A stretch of 64,000 nt of DNA from Strongylocentrotus droebachiensis (GCA_035222895.1 JAVYIG010001608.1:62001-126000), one strand, 5' to 3'. Positions 23,990 to 35,260 are shown, counted from the first letter of the stretch. Translations and numbers: made by a program. The notes: generated by a model from the letters alone, not told the origin.

Positions 23990-24967
23990 TGAGTTTGCTG
24001 TTTTAGTAAAGTTCAATAAAGAAAAGAACATTTTATGGAAGGCTCATGCCCCTGACCAAATTATATTCAAGTCAATTAGCTGATTCCCTTCGAACGTAGA
24101 ACATTTTTAGAGCCAACGTTGTGAATAAAGCTGAATTTGATATGGCTGCATGGTAGCAAACTTTTTGAAGAATTGATACTTGATTTCGATATTAATCCTA
24201 GGGATAGGAGGAAATACAATTTTCTTATGAAAAATGTTCCTTCTGATTGGTTGGTCTCATTCGGACCTGAATCATGATGTAATCTTTAATGCCTTTGTCA
24301 ATAAACTTGTGCAAGCTAGGAAAGTTCCTAAATATGTCATTCTATACAGTCATGTTCCCGAAAAGAAATTAACATTCTGGAAAGAACTTTCTGACCCCAG
24401 TGGCGGATCCAGGGGAGGCGAGGGCCCGGGGCCCCTCCCCCTGGGAGGAAAACAGGTAAAAACACGTTAATTTTACCTTTTTTTGGAGATGGGCCCCCTC
24501 CCCTGGCGCTCAAGAGGGGGGGGGGGTGCGATTTTTCAAATTTTTGAGCGGCCAACAAAAAAAGTGCTCACTATTTGAAAGAATATTTGGCTATGAAAAG
24601 GATATGTTTTTGACCTATTTATTCCTCATGCTCACTACATTTATTTATGCAAATTTCAAAGTAAAATACCCAATATTCAGGGTTTCATCAGAACTTACAT
24701 TGACTATATAATAAAGATCTTGAATATCGCAATCCAAAAAAGAAAACCAAACTGCCCTTGCACTTTAAAAAATGGAAGTTTGTTTTATAACGTTGTTTTA
24801 TAATTTTGTATAGGTATATGTGCATGTAATTGCCTGCATCTTAGGGTAAATTTACTTTTCGTGAGGTTTTGATCTACGTTGTACTGCTTTTTTGTTATAA
24901 TTTTGTTATTATAACTTGTAATATTGGGATTGTTTTTTATTCTTTCAATAAAAACACATTTTTTAAA
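23990..24967 (+). pseudogene. Degenerate 3' part of a LINE ORF2 (Tx1/L1-like), interrupted
   Basis: Frames with shifts and stops read LILDFDINPRDRRKYNFLMK and VPSDWL, then KLVQARKVPKYVILYSHVPE with FWKEL, and after an insertion RIFGYEKDMFLTYLFLMLTT with FIYANFK. The order fits the post-RT C-terminus of Tx1/L1-like elements (family inferred by eye). The 3' end has AATAAAAACACA near 24948. A poly(G) mini-element (24398-24556) splits it and part of the middle is missing. Confidence 0.5.
24398..24556. mobile_element. Poly(G)/(C) mini-element inserted in the LINE
   Basis: It starts AGTGGCGGATCCAGGGG, has GC-rich inverted blocks (GGGCCCGGGGCCCC, GGGCCCCCTCCCC) and a G-run at 24515-24525. Same family of termini as 38926-38936 (complement) and 9451-9615. 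Confidence 0.55.
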
Positions 24968-24984
24968 AGAGGGGGACAGGTAGA

Positions 24985-25280
24985 ACTTAGCGAGCGAAAC
25001 GAGTGGAGCTTAATTGGCGTGGGGTCCAGGAGCTGAGCCCCCGGAAGCTCAGGGTTTTTAGGAATTAAATTACGGTCAGATAAGCATCCAGGGGCCCTCT
25101 TTAGGGCCCTTGATTGGGTCCAGGGGGCAGAGCCCTCGGAAGCTCAGAGGTTTTATGTATTCAATTACGGTCAAATGGGCATTCAGGGGCCCGCCTAAGG
25201 GCCCTTGGTGGGGTCCACCGGGGGCGGAGCTCCCGTAAGCTCAGGGGTTTTAGGCATTTAATTACGGCCAAATGAGCATA
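24985..25280 (-). repeat. 94-bp tandem repeat, three units, inverted relative to the second array
   Basis: Units carry GGGTCCAGG-GGC-GAGC, GGAAGCTCAG-GGTTTTA, and TTAATTACGGTCAAATGAGCAT. They are the reverse complement of the array at 42061-42720. Confidence 0.85.
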
Positions 25281-25528
25281 TTTTATTTTGATACCTTATT
25301 TGTGACAATGGTAGGTCACTCAATTTATTCCCTCTCTCTCTCTTTCTTTTTCTCTTTAACATACTTTTTCTTAAAAAATGAGGGGGGGGGGCTCGAGCCT
25401 GCGAGCCCCGACGTTCTGCAGGCCCTGACACGAAGGCTTCTAAATAAGCATATTTTTTTCGCCCGACTGTAAATTTGGGAATTTGTCATTTTTCAACAAA
25501 CGCATAAAAAGGTACGATTTACAAACAA

Positions 25529-25990
25529 ATGTGGAAGGGGCGCCGGAAGTGGGGGGCAGGGGGGCATTCGCCCCCAAGCAAAAAAATGGGGGCAAAACGC
25601 ATTTTCACCCCCCCCCCCCCAACAAAAAAAAACAGTAAAGGAGTAAAGATTGCTTGTATTCTTAAACCAAAAAAGAACATAAAAATAATAAAACCTGAAT
25701 TGGATCACATATAAATTATACTCTATTCAAAGAAAAGGAAAGTTAACAGGAACTAAATTTCCTATACATTCTGCATGCCACTATTGTTTTTATCAATGGA
25801 TGTTTTTATAAAAATGCGGCGATACTCGCATATTGTGAGAGGATGGGGAAGCGTGTTTTTTATTTTATTATAGTGGTAAAAAGACTTGAGCCCCTGAACA
25901 CTGGCATTCTGATGGGGGGGGGGGGGGGGGGTGGGGGGGGGGGGCTACTTCTAATATTATGATACCATCAGTGATTTACAAATGTTGCTG
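25529..25990. mobile_element. Poly(G) element with GGCGCCGGAAGTGGGGGG end
   Basis: It shares in order GGCGCCGGAAGTGGGGGG, CAAAACGCATTTT, ACAGTAAAGGAGTAAA, and GAGCCCCTGAACACTGGC with 41290-41800 (same orientation), but its neighbours at 24985-25515 are inverted relative to that copy. Ends in a long G-run (25915-25944). Confidence 0.65.
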
Positions 25991-26210
25991 AAATAACATG
26001 ATTTTCCGGTATGTCTGTCTGTCATGGTGTATTATATTTGGATGCCACACGTGTTCTCTCCATTCTGTATCAAACAGAGGCGTCTAGGTATGGGGGCACC
26101 GTGGGCAAGTACGTGCCTCTAATCAAATTTAAGAAAGAAGGGGAAAAGGGTGAAATAGACGGAGATGATTGAGATTATAGGCAGAGATAGAATTAAAATA
26201 GATAGACTGC

Positions 26211-26247
26211 AGAGAGAGAGAGAGACAGACATACGTGAGAGAAAGAA

Positions 26248-26279
<32 letters not shown>
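26211..26279. repeat. (GA)n microsatellite
   Basis: About 70 bases are dominated by GA dinucleotides, then nine G. Confidence 0.9.
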
Positions 26280-26379
26280 ACGTTATTAATAAGAAGATGC
26301 TACTCTCTACTTGACAGAATTTCATCTGTCAAGTAAGACCGGTTGCCCCTTTCACCCTTTAAACTACGGACGTCACTGT

Positions 26380-27060
26380 TCATCATCAGTAGTGTGCTTT
26401 CTCTCTCCTTTCTACTTCCTTCCCTGTTTCTCTCTTTTCTCAATCACAAGCTTCTCTGTCACTTTCTCACTTCCTTTCTTTTCTTTCACTTCATGTTATC
26501 CCTAGCTGTTTTCCCCCTCTCTATCCTTTTGTATCTCTCTCATAATTCTTTCAACCTCGGCTCTCTTTATGTTCTCTCTAAACCAATTTACGTGTTCTCT
26601 TTCCCTTCATTGTCAGGCAAATTCTCTTGCCCTTCTTCTATTTGTTCTTGATCACCGATTTCTCTTCTTTTCTACACCTCTCTAGTTCCACTCCTTCTCC
26701 TTTCCCAAGTCTATGTATCCCCTTTTTTCTTGCCCCTCTTTTTTTCTCTAAAATCTCCCATCTTTTTCTCAGAGTCGTCCTATTCGCTGTTCAATCTTTC
26801 ATTTTAATTGCTCTCTCATTGTTTGTATGTGCCGACATTACCTTCTCTGCAATTAAGTCACTTTCTCGCTCTCTTTTCTCTTACTTTTCCCCCTTATTCT
26901 CTTTCTCTCACTCTTTCCCATCTTTATCCCTCTCCTTCTAATTGATTCCTTTTGTATCCCTCCAACATTTCTTTCACTCTCTTTATTTGTTTGTCCCTTT
27001 GTCTTTTGGTTTCGCTTTGTTACTTTTTCCCCTCCCCTCCCCTTGTCACAATGCCCCCTC
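26380..27060. repeat. Long pyrimidine-rich (TTCTCTC) tract
   Basis: About 680 bases of C/T-dominated plus strand. Several frames stay open across it because of composition (Phe/Leu/Ser-rich); none has domain-like content. Confidence 0.7.
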
Positions 27061-27082
27061 CCCTCCTATTTTATAAGAATAC

Positions 27083-27200
27083 AGTCAAACCCGTTTTTAT
27101 TGGCCACCTCTCTATAAAGGCCACCTGTCTATCATGGCCATGTAATTTGTCTCCCTCAAGATAAAAATGTGTTGTAAAACCTGTCTACAGGGGCAATTTT
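27083..27200 (+). repeat. Dispersed CAGTCAAACCCGT... repeat, copy 2
   Basis: ACAGTCAAACCCGTTTTTAT, GGCCACCTCTCTATAAAGG and CCACCTGTCTAT match the copy at 46811-46950. Confidence 0.6.
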
Positions 27201-28150
27201 TTTCTTTTTCCCTTGGGCGACTCCCCTTTCTCTCTCTCCTCTATCTTGCACAATCCTGGATCTGCCCCATTAACTTGTTATTATAAACATTGACCATTAA
27301 TGACCACCCCAGAGAGTTAACTTCAAGGAACTACATTCCAAGAACATACTATGACTCATAGGCCCAATACAAGTCACTGACACTCTCCATTACCACTCCA
27401 CATGATACCATAGCAACCCTAATAGACAGTTGACCATAGACCAATCAAAAGCATGTTTAAGTCACCCATCCAACATTGTTTCACTCCCCCAAAACTTTCC
27501 TTATTGTAAAGTTTTCCAATAGAAAGGGACTCGAATTTCAACCATCAACAGGCAAACACATACTACTTGTAATCTCCATTCTTAATAATGTAATTGTATT
27601 GAGAGTTGCTGAACTCTGCCAAATAAATACATCTATGTTGAACTGTAAATAGAACTTGCATTCAGTTTCTTCATTTAAAGTCTCCTCATGTAAAAACCGA
27701 TCACCAAACACAACAATATCACAAGATCAAACAAGAACTGCTCTGAATGAACTGAATGAATGCTGCATTTTACTTACAATTTGTCAAATGCCAATAAATG
27801 ATAGATATAATGTAGGTTAGTCCATGGTTTTATTTTTTCAATGTGATGCTCCTTACATTTCAAAGTATTTTCCTGTTGGGAACATAAATTGACTAAATTG
27901 ACATTGAATGCATCATTGTATTTCCTACATGCATTAGGTCTGGTCCTAGTATTTAAGGCTATCAATTTAATACAATCATCATCTATATTATAAGATGATG
28001 ACGTGGATCCTAATCAAATGATTGGTTGAGAGCGTACACGTGACCAGGTATTTATTTTGCCTAACACGTAGTTCAAATGCTAATGACCGGTCATTAGTAA
28101 AATCATGTTATAAAACATTTTATAAAACCAAATAAAACATAATCTTATAA
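27201..28150. other. AT-rich intergenic DNA
   Basis: No gene, RNA or clear repeat recognised in this stretch downstream of the RPP25-like gene. Confidence 0.4.
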
Positions 28151-28320
28151 AACAAATAATACACACCATTTTGTTCGGGCATTAGAGAAATTATCCACAC
28201 TCGGTATCTTCAAAACAGTCCAAACACCTTCGGCTACCGCCTCGGGCCTGTCAGACTGTTCCAAAAGTACCTTGTGTGGGTAATTCTTACTAATGCCCTC
28301 ACTGCTGTGTATTATTTGTT
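28151..28320. mobile_element. ~170-bp foldback MITE
   Basis: AACAAATAATACACA and GGGCATTAGAGAAATTATCC on the left are mirrored by GGTAATTCTTACTAATGCCC and TGTGTATTATTTGTT on the right, around a GC-richer loop. Confidence 0.65.
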
Positions 28321-28679
28321 TACTAAAATCTGAGATGTGGTAACTATGGGACAAAATGGCTTGGAGTCACCCACAAGTGTGTCAGAAAATGCTGATCACA
28401 TACATTTGACTTTAAAATTCAGCACATTCAATGGAATGTCAGTCACAAACAAACATTGACAAGTTCTGCCAGCTTGATGCATCAATAAGCATTTTTTTCT
28501 TCTTTAAAAAAAAGTTTTGTGCATCCTATCTTATTTTCTAACACTCGTCATTAGATGTTCTGTCCCCTGAATTCAAAAATACTTCTGTTTTGTTGTATGT
28601 TTACAAACAATTACTTCTGAATAAAAGTTTACATTGTCATACTTCTTATAAACATCGTAAAACTTGTTCTTCACGTTAT

Positions 28680-29041
28680 TTCGGCTCATTATCTTTCACT
28701 TTATTCTACTGACGATTTCTGAGCCTGACTGCAGCTAGGTTCTAACGAAAAAACCCAGGAACATCTAAGAAAAATGATTTCATCATCAACCTAGTCTTGG
28801 GCATAGTTGCTTCAATTCCCTCAGTCCATTCCTCCATTCTCCCTTTACTATTGCTTTCCTTTCTTCCTTCCCTCTGGTCCTAATTCCATCACTGATGTAT
28901 CTAAAAACAATGGTACTCTAGTTCCTTCACTGCCTTTCTTTGTTTCCATTTTGTTCCAATCCTTCCTCTTTCTTCTCTCCTTCTTTCATCCTCTATCCAT
29001 CACGGTGCTTTGTATCATGTACAGCTGCTTTTAAAATGCCA
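28680..29041 (-). other. RPP25L: RPP25-like 3' UTR with poly(A) signal
   Basis: AATAAA on the minus strand at 28705-28700 lies 337 bases past the stop codon. No earlier canonical signal was seen, so cleavage is inferred about 10-25 bases beyond it. Confidence 0.55.
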
Positions 29042-29354
29042 TCATCGCATTTCTTCATTCTCCCTGTTATCTTTCTTTTCTTCATTCCCTCCGTCCTTAG
29101 TCCTGTCTCCACCACTGCCTTGTTTTTCACCAGGAGTTCTTCCTTTATCTTTCTGATCCCCCCTCTTCTTTTGCCTCTTCCTTTGAGCCATGCTACCCTG
29201 ACCTTCCCTCTCCTGTCTTTGATTGACAGAACGTGCCGACCGTGATTGTCCATCTCCGCCTCTTCCAACCTGCTGTCGTTGTTGGTTCTTCTTTCTCTTG
29301 TCTTGCCTCGCCTCATCTCTTCTTCGTGTCTCGAAGGAGCCTGGTGCTTGGTAA
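29042..29354 (-). CDS. RPP25L: RPP25-like exon 6: basic low-complexity tail and stop
   Basis: The exon completes Gly then YQAPGSFETRRRDEARQDK and continues as an Arg/Lys/Gln/Gly/Glu-rich tail ending NEEMR and TGA (29044-29042). GYQ-PG is conserved with RPP25. The tail is longer and more basic than in the vertebrate protein and probably contacts RNA. Strand composition is strongly purine-biased. Confidence 0.88.
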
Positions 29355-32300
29355 CTTGAGAAAAGAAAGGAGAATGTTAATATATAAAAGAGATTAACAA
29401 ACTGAAATAGTACTCAAGGGTTAAACCAAAACAATGGGTGAAATTTCATTCTGAATCAAGTTTAAGATAATATAGATTTAACTAGCATTTTTTGTAATGT
29501 GTTGCAATGACCATAGCTCCATGATCCCAATAATTTATACCAATTTCATTTTCATTCCATTCACTTCCATTTTCATTTATTAAAACATATTCAGGAAAAT
29601 AAGGATCACATATAAAAATGAAATGCATTTTCCATCTTGTTTCTGTCAAAGTTAGATGAAAAATATGAAAAATCAAATAAATGGAACAGCAACGGGGCTT
29701 TGCCAAAATTATTTTGTTTTCAGCAAACAATTATTTTTGTTGGATTTATAAACTGGAAAATTAAATGGGACTTTTTTTGGATTTATAAACTGGAAAATTA
29801 AAGGGGACAAGACAATATTCATGTAATGTTCTGCTTAAAGAGACCTTGTTCAACCAAGGTTTCTCTATAACAATGACTTACCCAAGTTCATTTCCATCCA
29901 TTGGATCTTTTGACAGAAGAACAGCTAATGCAGGGACATCTTTGTTCACCTTCAATCTGAGGAAAAGCCCAAAGAAAACAATGTTACAATTGCAATTCTC
30001 TGTATTAGTGCAACAGAAGCAAGTTAATGCAAACACTTCATAATCAGTGTCTGTGACTTGAGTGCTCATTGTCAACACTACAATAGTACAAAATGAATTC
30101 TGTGTATTACCTTTGTATGGTGTTACTTTCTTCTAAAGTTTTTAGACTTATCTCAAAATTATCTTACCTGTCTAGTCCTTCTTCTTTAGGTTCCCAATAT
30201 TCCTCTGTTCTGTAGACAAAGAAAATATGGAAAGAGATCATTGTTAAATTATTTTGATATTTCAATGATGGAAAAACATGTCCCATACTAACTTGAAAAC
30301 AGTTCAAATTTTATGGCAAATCCTTCTACATCAAGTTTATGCACTTGTGACTCTCAGAAGACAAATCTAAGTTTAGGATATTCTTTGAGAAGTTATAGAC
30401 TTTATCATATCCCTGAATAAGGACTTTATTTGAACTTTGGCCCAGTTTCAGGTGGATGTGAGTTGGCCTAGTGGTCATTTCTCTACTCTGACTTGCCTTC
30501 AAACCACTAAAGAATCAATCCTGAGTCACATTTTACAGATGGAGACATTATTGGTCTATCCTCGGATATAAGTATTCGGACATGAATGATTGATTCACAC
30601 ATCGGTATGTAAAAGCACACAAACAGACACATACATACCCCCAGCACCCCCCCCCCCCCCCTAATCAAGTTAACCACTCGTAAGTTCTTTCAAATCAAAA
30701 TTCAAGTTGCGTCTTCTTGCCACATATAAATGACTTCCCTGATGCATACTATCACCATATAAATTATATCGTTCTGTATTATAATTGTGTTTTAGTTTGT
30801 AATGTCTTGTACTCTTGTTTACGTCTTGAATTTTGTTATATTGTGAATTTTAATGTTTTGTATTTTCCACATTTGTCATCTATGTTATGGGTCCACCCAC
30901 TTCCCTCAAGCCATCGGCTTTAATCAGGTGCTAATGATCCAGAACACTTCTCAATGTATATATATTGTATGTGATTTTTTTATGAAATAATAAATTGAAT
31001 TGAATTGAAATGAACCTTCAACTGACCTTCTAAAGTAAACCTTGTTAATTTGATGGAGGTTCTTCATCTCTCTCTTCAGTATTTCCACACACGTGACAGT
31101 CTTTGTGACGGCCGTCCCTGTACCGGTGAAGATTATGGTCCTATTCCCATCCTCCTACAAGGGGGTGAAAATGAAGGCTGTGTGAAGTTTAGGCTCCTGG
31201 GTCGGTATTATATTTAGAGTAAAGGAGCCGGTTTTCGGCCACTTAAGACAAAATCCTATTTTTTGGACTCTTTACTTCCTATTTATTATCATTTCTCTTT
31301 CAAATCATGAAGCAAATATTATTATTATTTAAACAAAAAAAGAATCCCAGAAAAAAATCACGAATTGCTATGACAATATTCATTTTAATTTTCACTGTTT
31401 TGGAGCCAGTTATCGGCATAGCGAACCAGTTTTCGGCCGCATGTACAAAGTCAATAGGAAGCGCTCGCGCGCGCCGTGCGTTTCCGCGCTAATGTATAGC
31501 ACAAGTGGGCGGAGCAGGTATCCCACGCCGGAGCTCCCGGGTGCTCGCCTGGCCGAAGACAGGCACAGCGGTGATCGGAAGTTGGAATCTGAATTAGACA
31601 GACATATCGTGTGTGCGTGGCGGGGTCCGGCTGCATTGATTTAATACATGGGATGAGATACTTTTGAGCTTGCGACTAACACAAAATCGGGCTCTAAATC
31701 TGAAAAATACTTGAAATAAAGCTCATTTTATGGTACCCATATTTCTTACATACACGCGTAAGAAACTTGTTTTTTCAGATTTTGGAAGCGGGACTGCCGA
31801 TTACATTGCTAAAATGTGATATTTTAGGATATATTTTCCATTGCAAATGTGGTTCTTCAGTGACTCTGGCATGGTATGGTATGTGTGGGATATGTGATAT
31901 GCTATTATGCGATTTTACCATGCATCCAATGGATCGGCCGAAAACTGGAGCTGGTCGTTTACCGGCTCCTTTACTCTATATTGATTTTATTTTATTTCTG
32001 CATTTTTCCAAATATGATATAACTGAATAACAAAGAACATATAAATGTAAGGTATATACAAACAATAATTTCTTCATGTCAAAATGTTTTTTTACATAAT
32101 ATATGTACATATAATAACAAAACTTAATATTTCTATAACATATTATCCAAACTATTCTGTTGGAAAAGTGCAGGAGACTGCAATCATATTCAATTTGATA
32201 CTTTGTAAATTTTTTATTTAGCATTTGGTTTAGCTTAGTAAAATGCCTCACCTTTTATTCGGATCACATTTGAGTAATATACCTTCGCAAGCCCACTTTA

Positions 32301-35150
32301 CCGCAGAATACTTACTGATAACCATTGTGACATCACACAGTCAATCAAAAAAATGTGCAATTAACACGTTATGTCCTTTGAGGTAGAAAAGGAAGTTACT
32401 ATTCATACTAAGATAATGACTGCAGTCCTGGCACTCTTTTGGGTTTATTACTTTATTGTCGTTTGGCCTACAACCAGTTTGTCTACTACTACCCAATTGG
32501 TCTACTCCCATGGTCTACACCCAGCCTGTCTAATTTCCACATGGTCTCCTAATCATTTGGTCTCATTACCATTTAGGCTAGTAGTCATTTGGTGTAAGTT
32601 CCATTTGGTCTAATCTCCACCAAGTCTATTACCCGTTTGATCTAATGTTCATTCAGTCAAATAACCGGTACTAAATGAATGATTATTATACCAGATGGAT
32701 ATGGTCTGGGTGTAGACCATATGGGAATGGACTAACTAGGTAGTAAACAGCTGTTTGTAGACTAAACAGCAATTCACCTCTATTGAAAGTGCCTCTTTGG
32801 CTTCACCCTTAATTCAGAACATGAAGTCAAAAAAGCAGTACCGGTATTCATATTGAAATAGTACCTTGACTCTATTACAGATGCTCTAAAACAAAAAAAG
32901 TAACGTAGCATGGAAAACGGGCTATTTATTGACGACAAGCTTACCGGTACAGCTAAATCATATTTTCCCATGTAGGATAGCCTATTCATTAAAAGAAACT
33001 TGAAAAAGCAAACAAAAAAGAGAGAAAGGATGACCACCCCCCCCCCCCCCCCAAAAGAAGATGAAATAGGGACGTTAATACCTCCATTTTCTTTGTAGCA
33101 AACTGAAGCAGGTTCCTAATCTTGCTGCCATTCCTGACCTTCATAGTGATGACCTCACCAAATCTGACCCCCAGATGAAGGAAGGGTCCATCGGGGTCAT
33201 CGACCTCCATCACCTTCCCCTTCTCATAATGCTCCACTGTAAAGGTAGAAAGAGAAAGAGAGTTAATATTACAGAAAATATTACAGTCAAATTTGCCGAT
33301 CAGCCACACCGGAGAGAGAGAGAGCACCTGTACGTGATACGATAGAGATAGTGTTGTCAGATTAGAGAAATGAGGACATAAAATGAAAATGTAAAAGAGT
33401 GATAATAAAAAATATATAGAAATTTGAAAAAGCTGAATATGAACATTAATCAGTTTAAATTATTTTCAGAATGTAGTTTCTTCCATTGATCTAAACTAAA
33501 TTGGAAAAGTGATAACGTATCAATAAAATAGATAAAAATGTAACACACCGTTGTCCATAGTCGATCCTATACCTTTGGGCCTATGTGCATTATTATTTCC
33601 TCTCTAATAGCTTCTTCCAAATTATATTTTCAATGTCAAATCAATTTGATAGCGAGTGTTTACGAGACCCTAGAATATAAACTGGCTGAGAAAAGGTATT
33701 TTGTCTAAAATTCATCGTCACAGTAAACAAAACAGTACGTATTGATAAACTATCACATTACGGTATCCTTCAACTAAATTTTAATTCGACTGTCGAAAAA
33801 AACACTCACTGGATTTTTCATCAATTTAAACATCTTTACAAAAATATGCAAATCGTTTGATGATCTATGTTGATAATGACAATTTTTTTTTTAATTTTAG
33901 GAGAATGTTTATATATATTTTTCTTTTTTAACAATTTTGATTTTGGTTATTCGGGATAAATCTAATGGATCGTGACAAAGACTATGTTGTTCAGCTGATA
34001 GTATCGGGATATATCGATATCATGTCTGTCGTGGTTTTGTGAAACGGTTTATCCACTTCATAAAATCTCCGTAGGTCGCCGACAAAGATATGACTGTCAT
34101 GGAGTTGGTTTCATGAAACGGGATACTATAGCGCACACACGATGTCTCTGTTTAAAAGACCCATGACATCGAAATGTAAGTGTATTCCTGTTGGTGTGCA
34201 GTCCTGTATACATCTCATATTTTGATATGTAAACTTCTGAATTTGTTTCATAGATTTTTAAATCTTTTTTTGAAATATTTGATTTTCAAACATGCTAAGC
34301 TCCACTCTAAAAACCTCCCGATCTCATTCCCCTTTCCGGCAAACCGCTGCACGATACAAGTGCATACCGATGCTGGGTTGCGGGCGGGCGCGTGCCTGTG
34401 TGAAGTTATCTACTGTAATGAGGATCTTAGACATTACGGGAGATAACTTCACACATATCAATGTTTATCCGAAAAAGTAACAACAAAATTGACATGAAAC
34501 AGGTAATAAACATAACAACTTTTAACTCATGATCTTTATTTGGACATCTCCACGCCGGAGTTACGGGTCAAATTTTTGATAGGTTTCTGAATAAGCACAG
34601 TTTTCGGCACGGCGAGCTCCGGTGTGGGATACCTGCTCCGGCCACAAGTGCTATAGATCAGCGGGCGGGCGACCGCACGGCACATGCGCTTGCTTCCTAT
34701 TGACTTTGTACATGCGGCCGAAAACTGGCTCTGAAACAGCGAACATGAAAATAAAAATTGCCATGGCAATTCATGATCTTTTTCTGGGATTCTTATTTTG
34801 ATTAAATAATAATAATATTGGCTTCATGATTTGAACAAAAAAAATGATAATAGATAGGAAGTAAAGAGTCCCAAAATAGGATTTTGCCTTAAGTGGCCGA
34901 AAACTGCCTCCTCTAATCTAGATCTACGAGACTTCGGAGTTGTTTACGGCGCAACCCATTGAACATGGATTTAAACGAGTGGGAACGTATTGTTCTAAAG
35001 GGCGGCTGAGGATAAGATTTATCAGATTTTAAGGTGAGAATTAGCAAACCTAAAACGTCAGCTGAAGCTACCTTTCCAAAAATTGGGGTTGTTTACTGCT
35101 TGTCACCCCAAAAAACATCTGTTAGTACAAAAAGAAGGAAATAACTTACT
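29042..35150 (-). CDS. RPP25L: RNase P/MRP protein subunit p25-like (Alba domain), complete, 6 exons
   Basis: Joined exons 35150 (only the A of ATG), 33236-33082, 31154-31027, 30209-30168, 29956-29882 and 29354-29042 give 237 codons plus stop, with phases agreeing throughout. The protein starts MEHYEKGK, as vertebrate RPP25L starts MEHYRK. Residues 36-43 (NGSKIRNL) are the Alba nucleic-acid-binding signature. IIFTGTGTAVTKTVTCVEIL (about 57-76) and ALAVLLSKDPMDGNELGYQ (about 118-136) match the Alba strand/helix and the VLLSRDPLD-NECGYQ end of RPP25. The last ~100 residues are Arg/Lys/Gln/Gly-rich and low complexity. The family binds RNase P and MRP RNA with POP7 in the nucleus. An in-frame TGA at 35198-35196 and no other Met before the junction support this start. 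RPP25 and RPP25L cannot be told apart here. Confidence 0.9.
29882..29956 (-). CDS. RPP25L: RPP25-like exon 5: last Alba strand
   Basis: It encodes LKVNKDVPALAVLLSKDPMD and ends NEL plus GG of a Gly codon. It matches LTVRRHVPAVWVLLSRDPLDPNEC. Acceptor TCCTCAG, donor GTAAGT. Confidence 0.92.
30168..30209 (-). CDS. RPP25L: RPP25-like exon 4 (42 nt)
   Basis: It encodes TEEYWEPKEEGLD between split Arg codons and corresponds to the T-EDSWVP...GLD loop of vertebrate RPP25L. Acceptor TCTACAG, donor GTAAGA. Confidence 0.88.
30700..31014 (+). mobile_element. 3' end of a CR1/L2-type LINE in an RPP25-like intron
   Basis: The sequence ends in AATAATAAATTGAATTGAATT, the short tandem 3' tail typical of CR1/L2-clade LINEs, with no poly(A). 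No reverse transcriptase remains. It lies 13 bases from the splice donor of exon 3. Confidence 0.5.
31027..31154 (-). CDS. RPP25L: RPP25-like exon 3: Alba core
   Basis: It encodes EDGNRTIIFTGTGTAVTKTV, then CVEILKREMKNLHQINKVYF, matching the VFSGSGRA...KAVSCAEIVKRR segment of RPP25L. Acceptor CTTGTAG, donor GTCAGT. Confidence 0.92.
31215..31978. mobile_element. 764-bp MITE with 18-bp inverted ends
   Basis: Ends TAGAGTAAAGGAGCCGGT (31215-31232) and complement (31961-31978) are perfect, flanked by TATT on both sides (31211-31214, 31979-31982). Internal GGCCGAAAACTGG words recur. No coding capacity. It lies within intron 2-3 of the RPP25-like gene. Confidence 0.75.
32460..32780. repeat. Foldback element with ~20-bp degenerate TTTGGTCTA tandem core
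   Basis: The outer parts are inverted copies (GGTCTACACCCAG near 32513; CTGGGTGTAGACC near 32707). The middle repeats (C)CATTTGGTCTAATTACCA every ~20-23 bp. RPP25-like intron. Confidence 0.65.
33082..33236 (-). CDS. RPP25L: RPP25-like exon 2: N-terminus and Alba signature
   Basis: It begins TG|GAG after acceptor TTTACAG and encodes EHYEKGKVMEVDDPDG, then GEVITMKVRNGSKIRNLLQF and ATKKME, ending before donor GTATTA. A run of C (33031-33050) lies about 30 bases inside the following intron. Confidence 0.92.
33540..34125. repeat. Inverted partial copy of the hAT-like MITE
   Basis: Reverse-complement match to 35445-36062, from ACACACCGTTGTCCATA (33544) to ATGGAGTTGGTTTCATGAAAC. It lies in RPP25-like intron 1 and flanks the first exon together with its partner. 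Confidence 0.75.
34560..34925. mobile_element. Inverted, rearranged relative of the 31215-31978 element
   Basis: It shares, in reverse orientation, AGTTTTCGGC, CTTCCTATTGACTTTGTACA, GGCCGAAAACTGGCTCTG, and TAAGTGGCCGAAAACTG with 31221-31460. It is joined on its left to a half copy of the 22285-22710 element (34500-34590). RPP25-like intron 1. Confidence 0.65.
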
Positions 35151-35215
35151 TTTGCAGTAGCGGTCTCGCTCTCTCCGTGAATCTGGCGAGCAAGTTCATA
35201 GGGTAAAAAGAGAAA
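35150..35215 (-). other. RPP25L: RPP25-like first exon: 5' UTR plus first base of the start codon
   Basis: A strong donor GTAAGT follows ...CTGCAAAA at 35150. Its last A joins TG at 33236-33235 to make ATG in a good context (AAAATGG). The 5' end is not determined; reading back in frame meets TGA at 35198-35196. The region upstream carries a 36-bp palindrome insertion. Confidence 0.75.
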
Positions 35216-35260
35216 AGAAAAAATGAAAATATCGCTCATTCTCTTTAGATGCTTCTCGCC

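Noticed and set aside
26343..26941. Two ~100-codon open frames
   Set aside because: Phe/Ser/Leu-rich products of a pyrimidine-rich tract; no splice or domain support.
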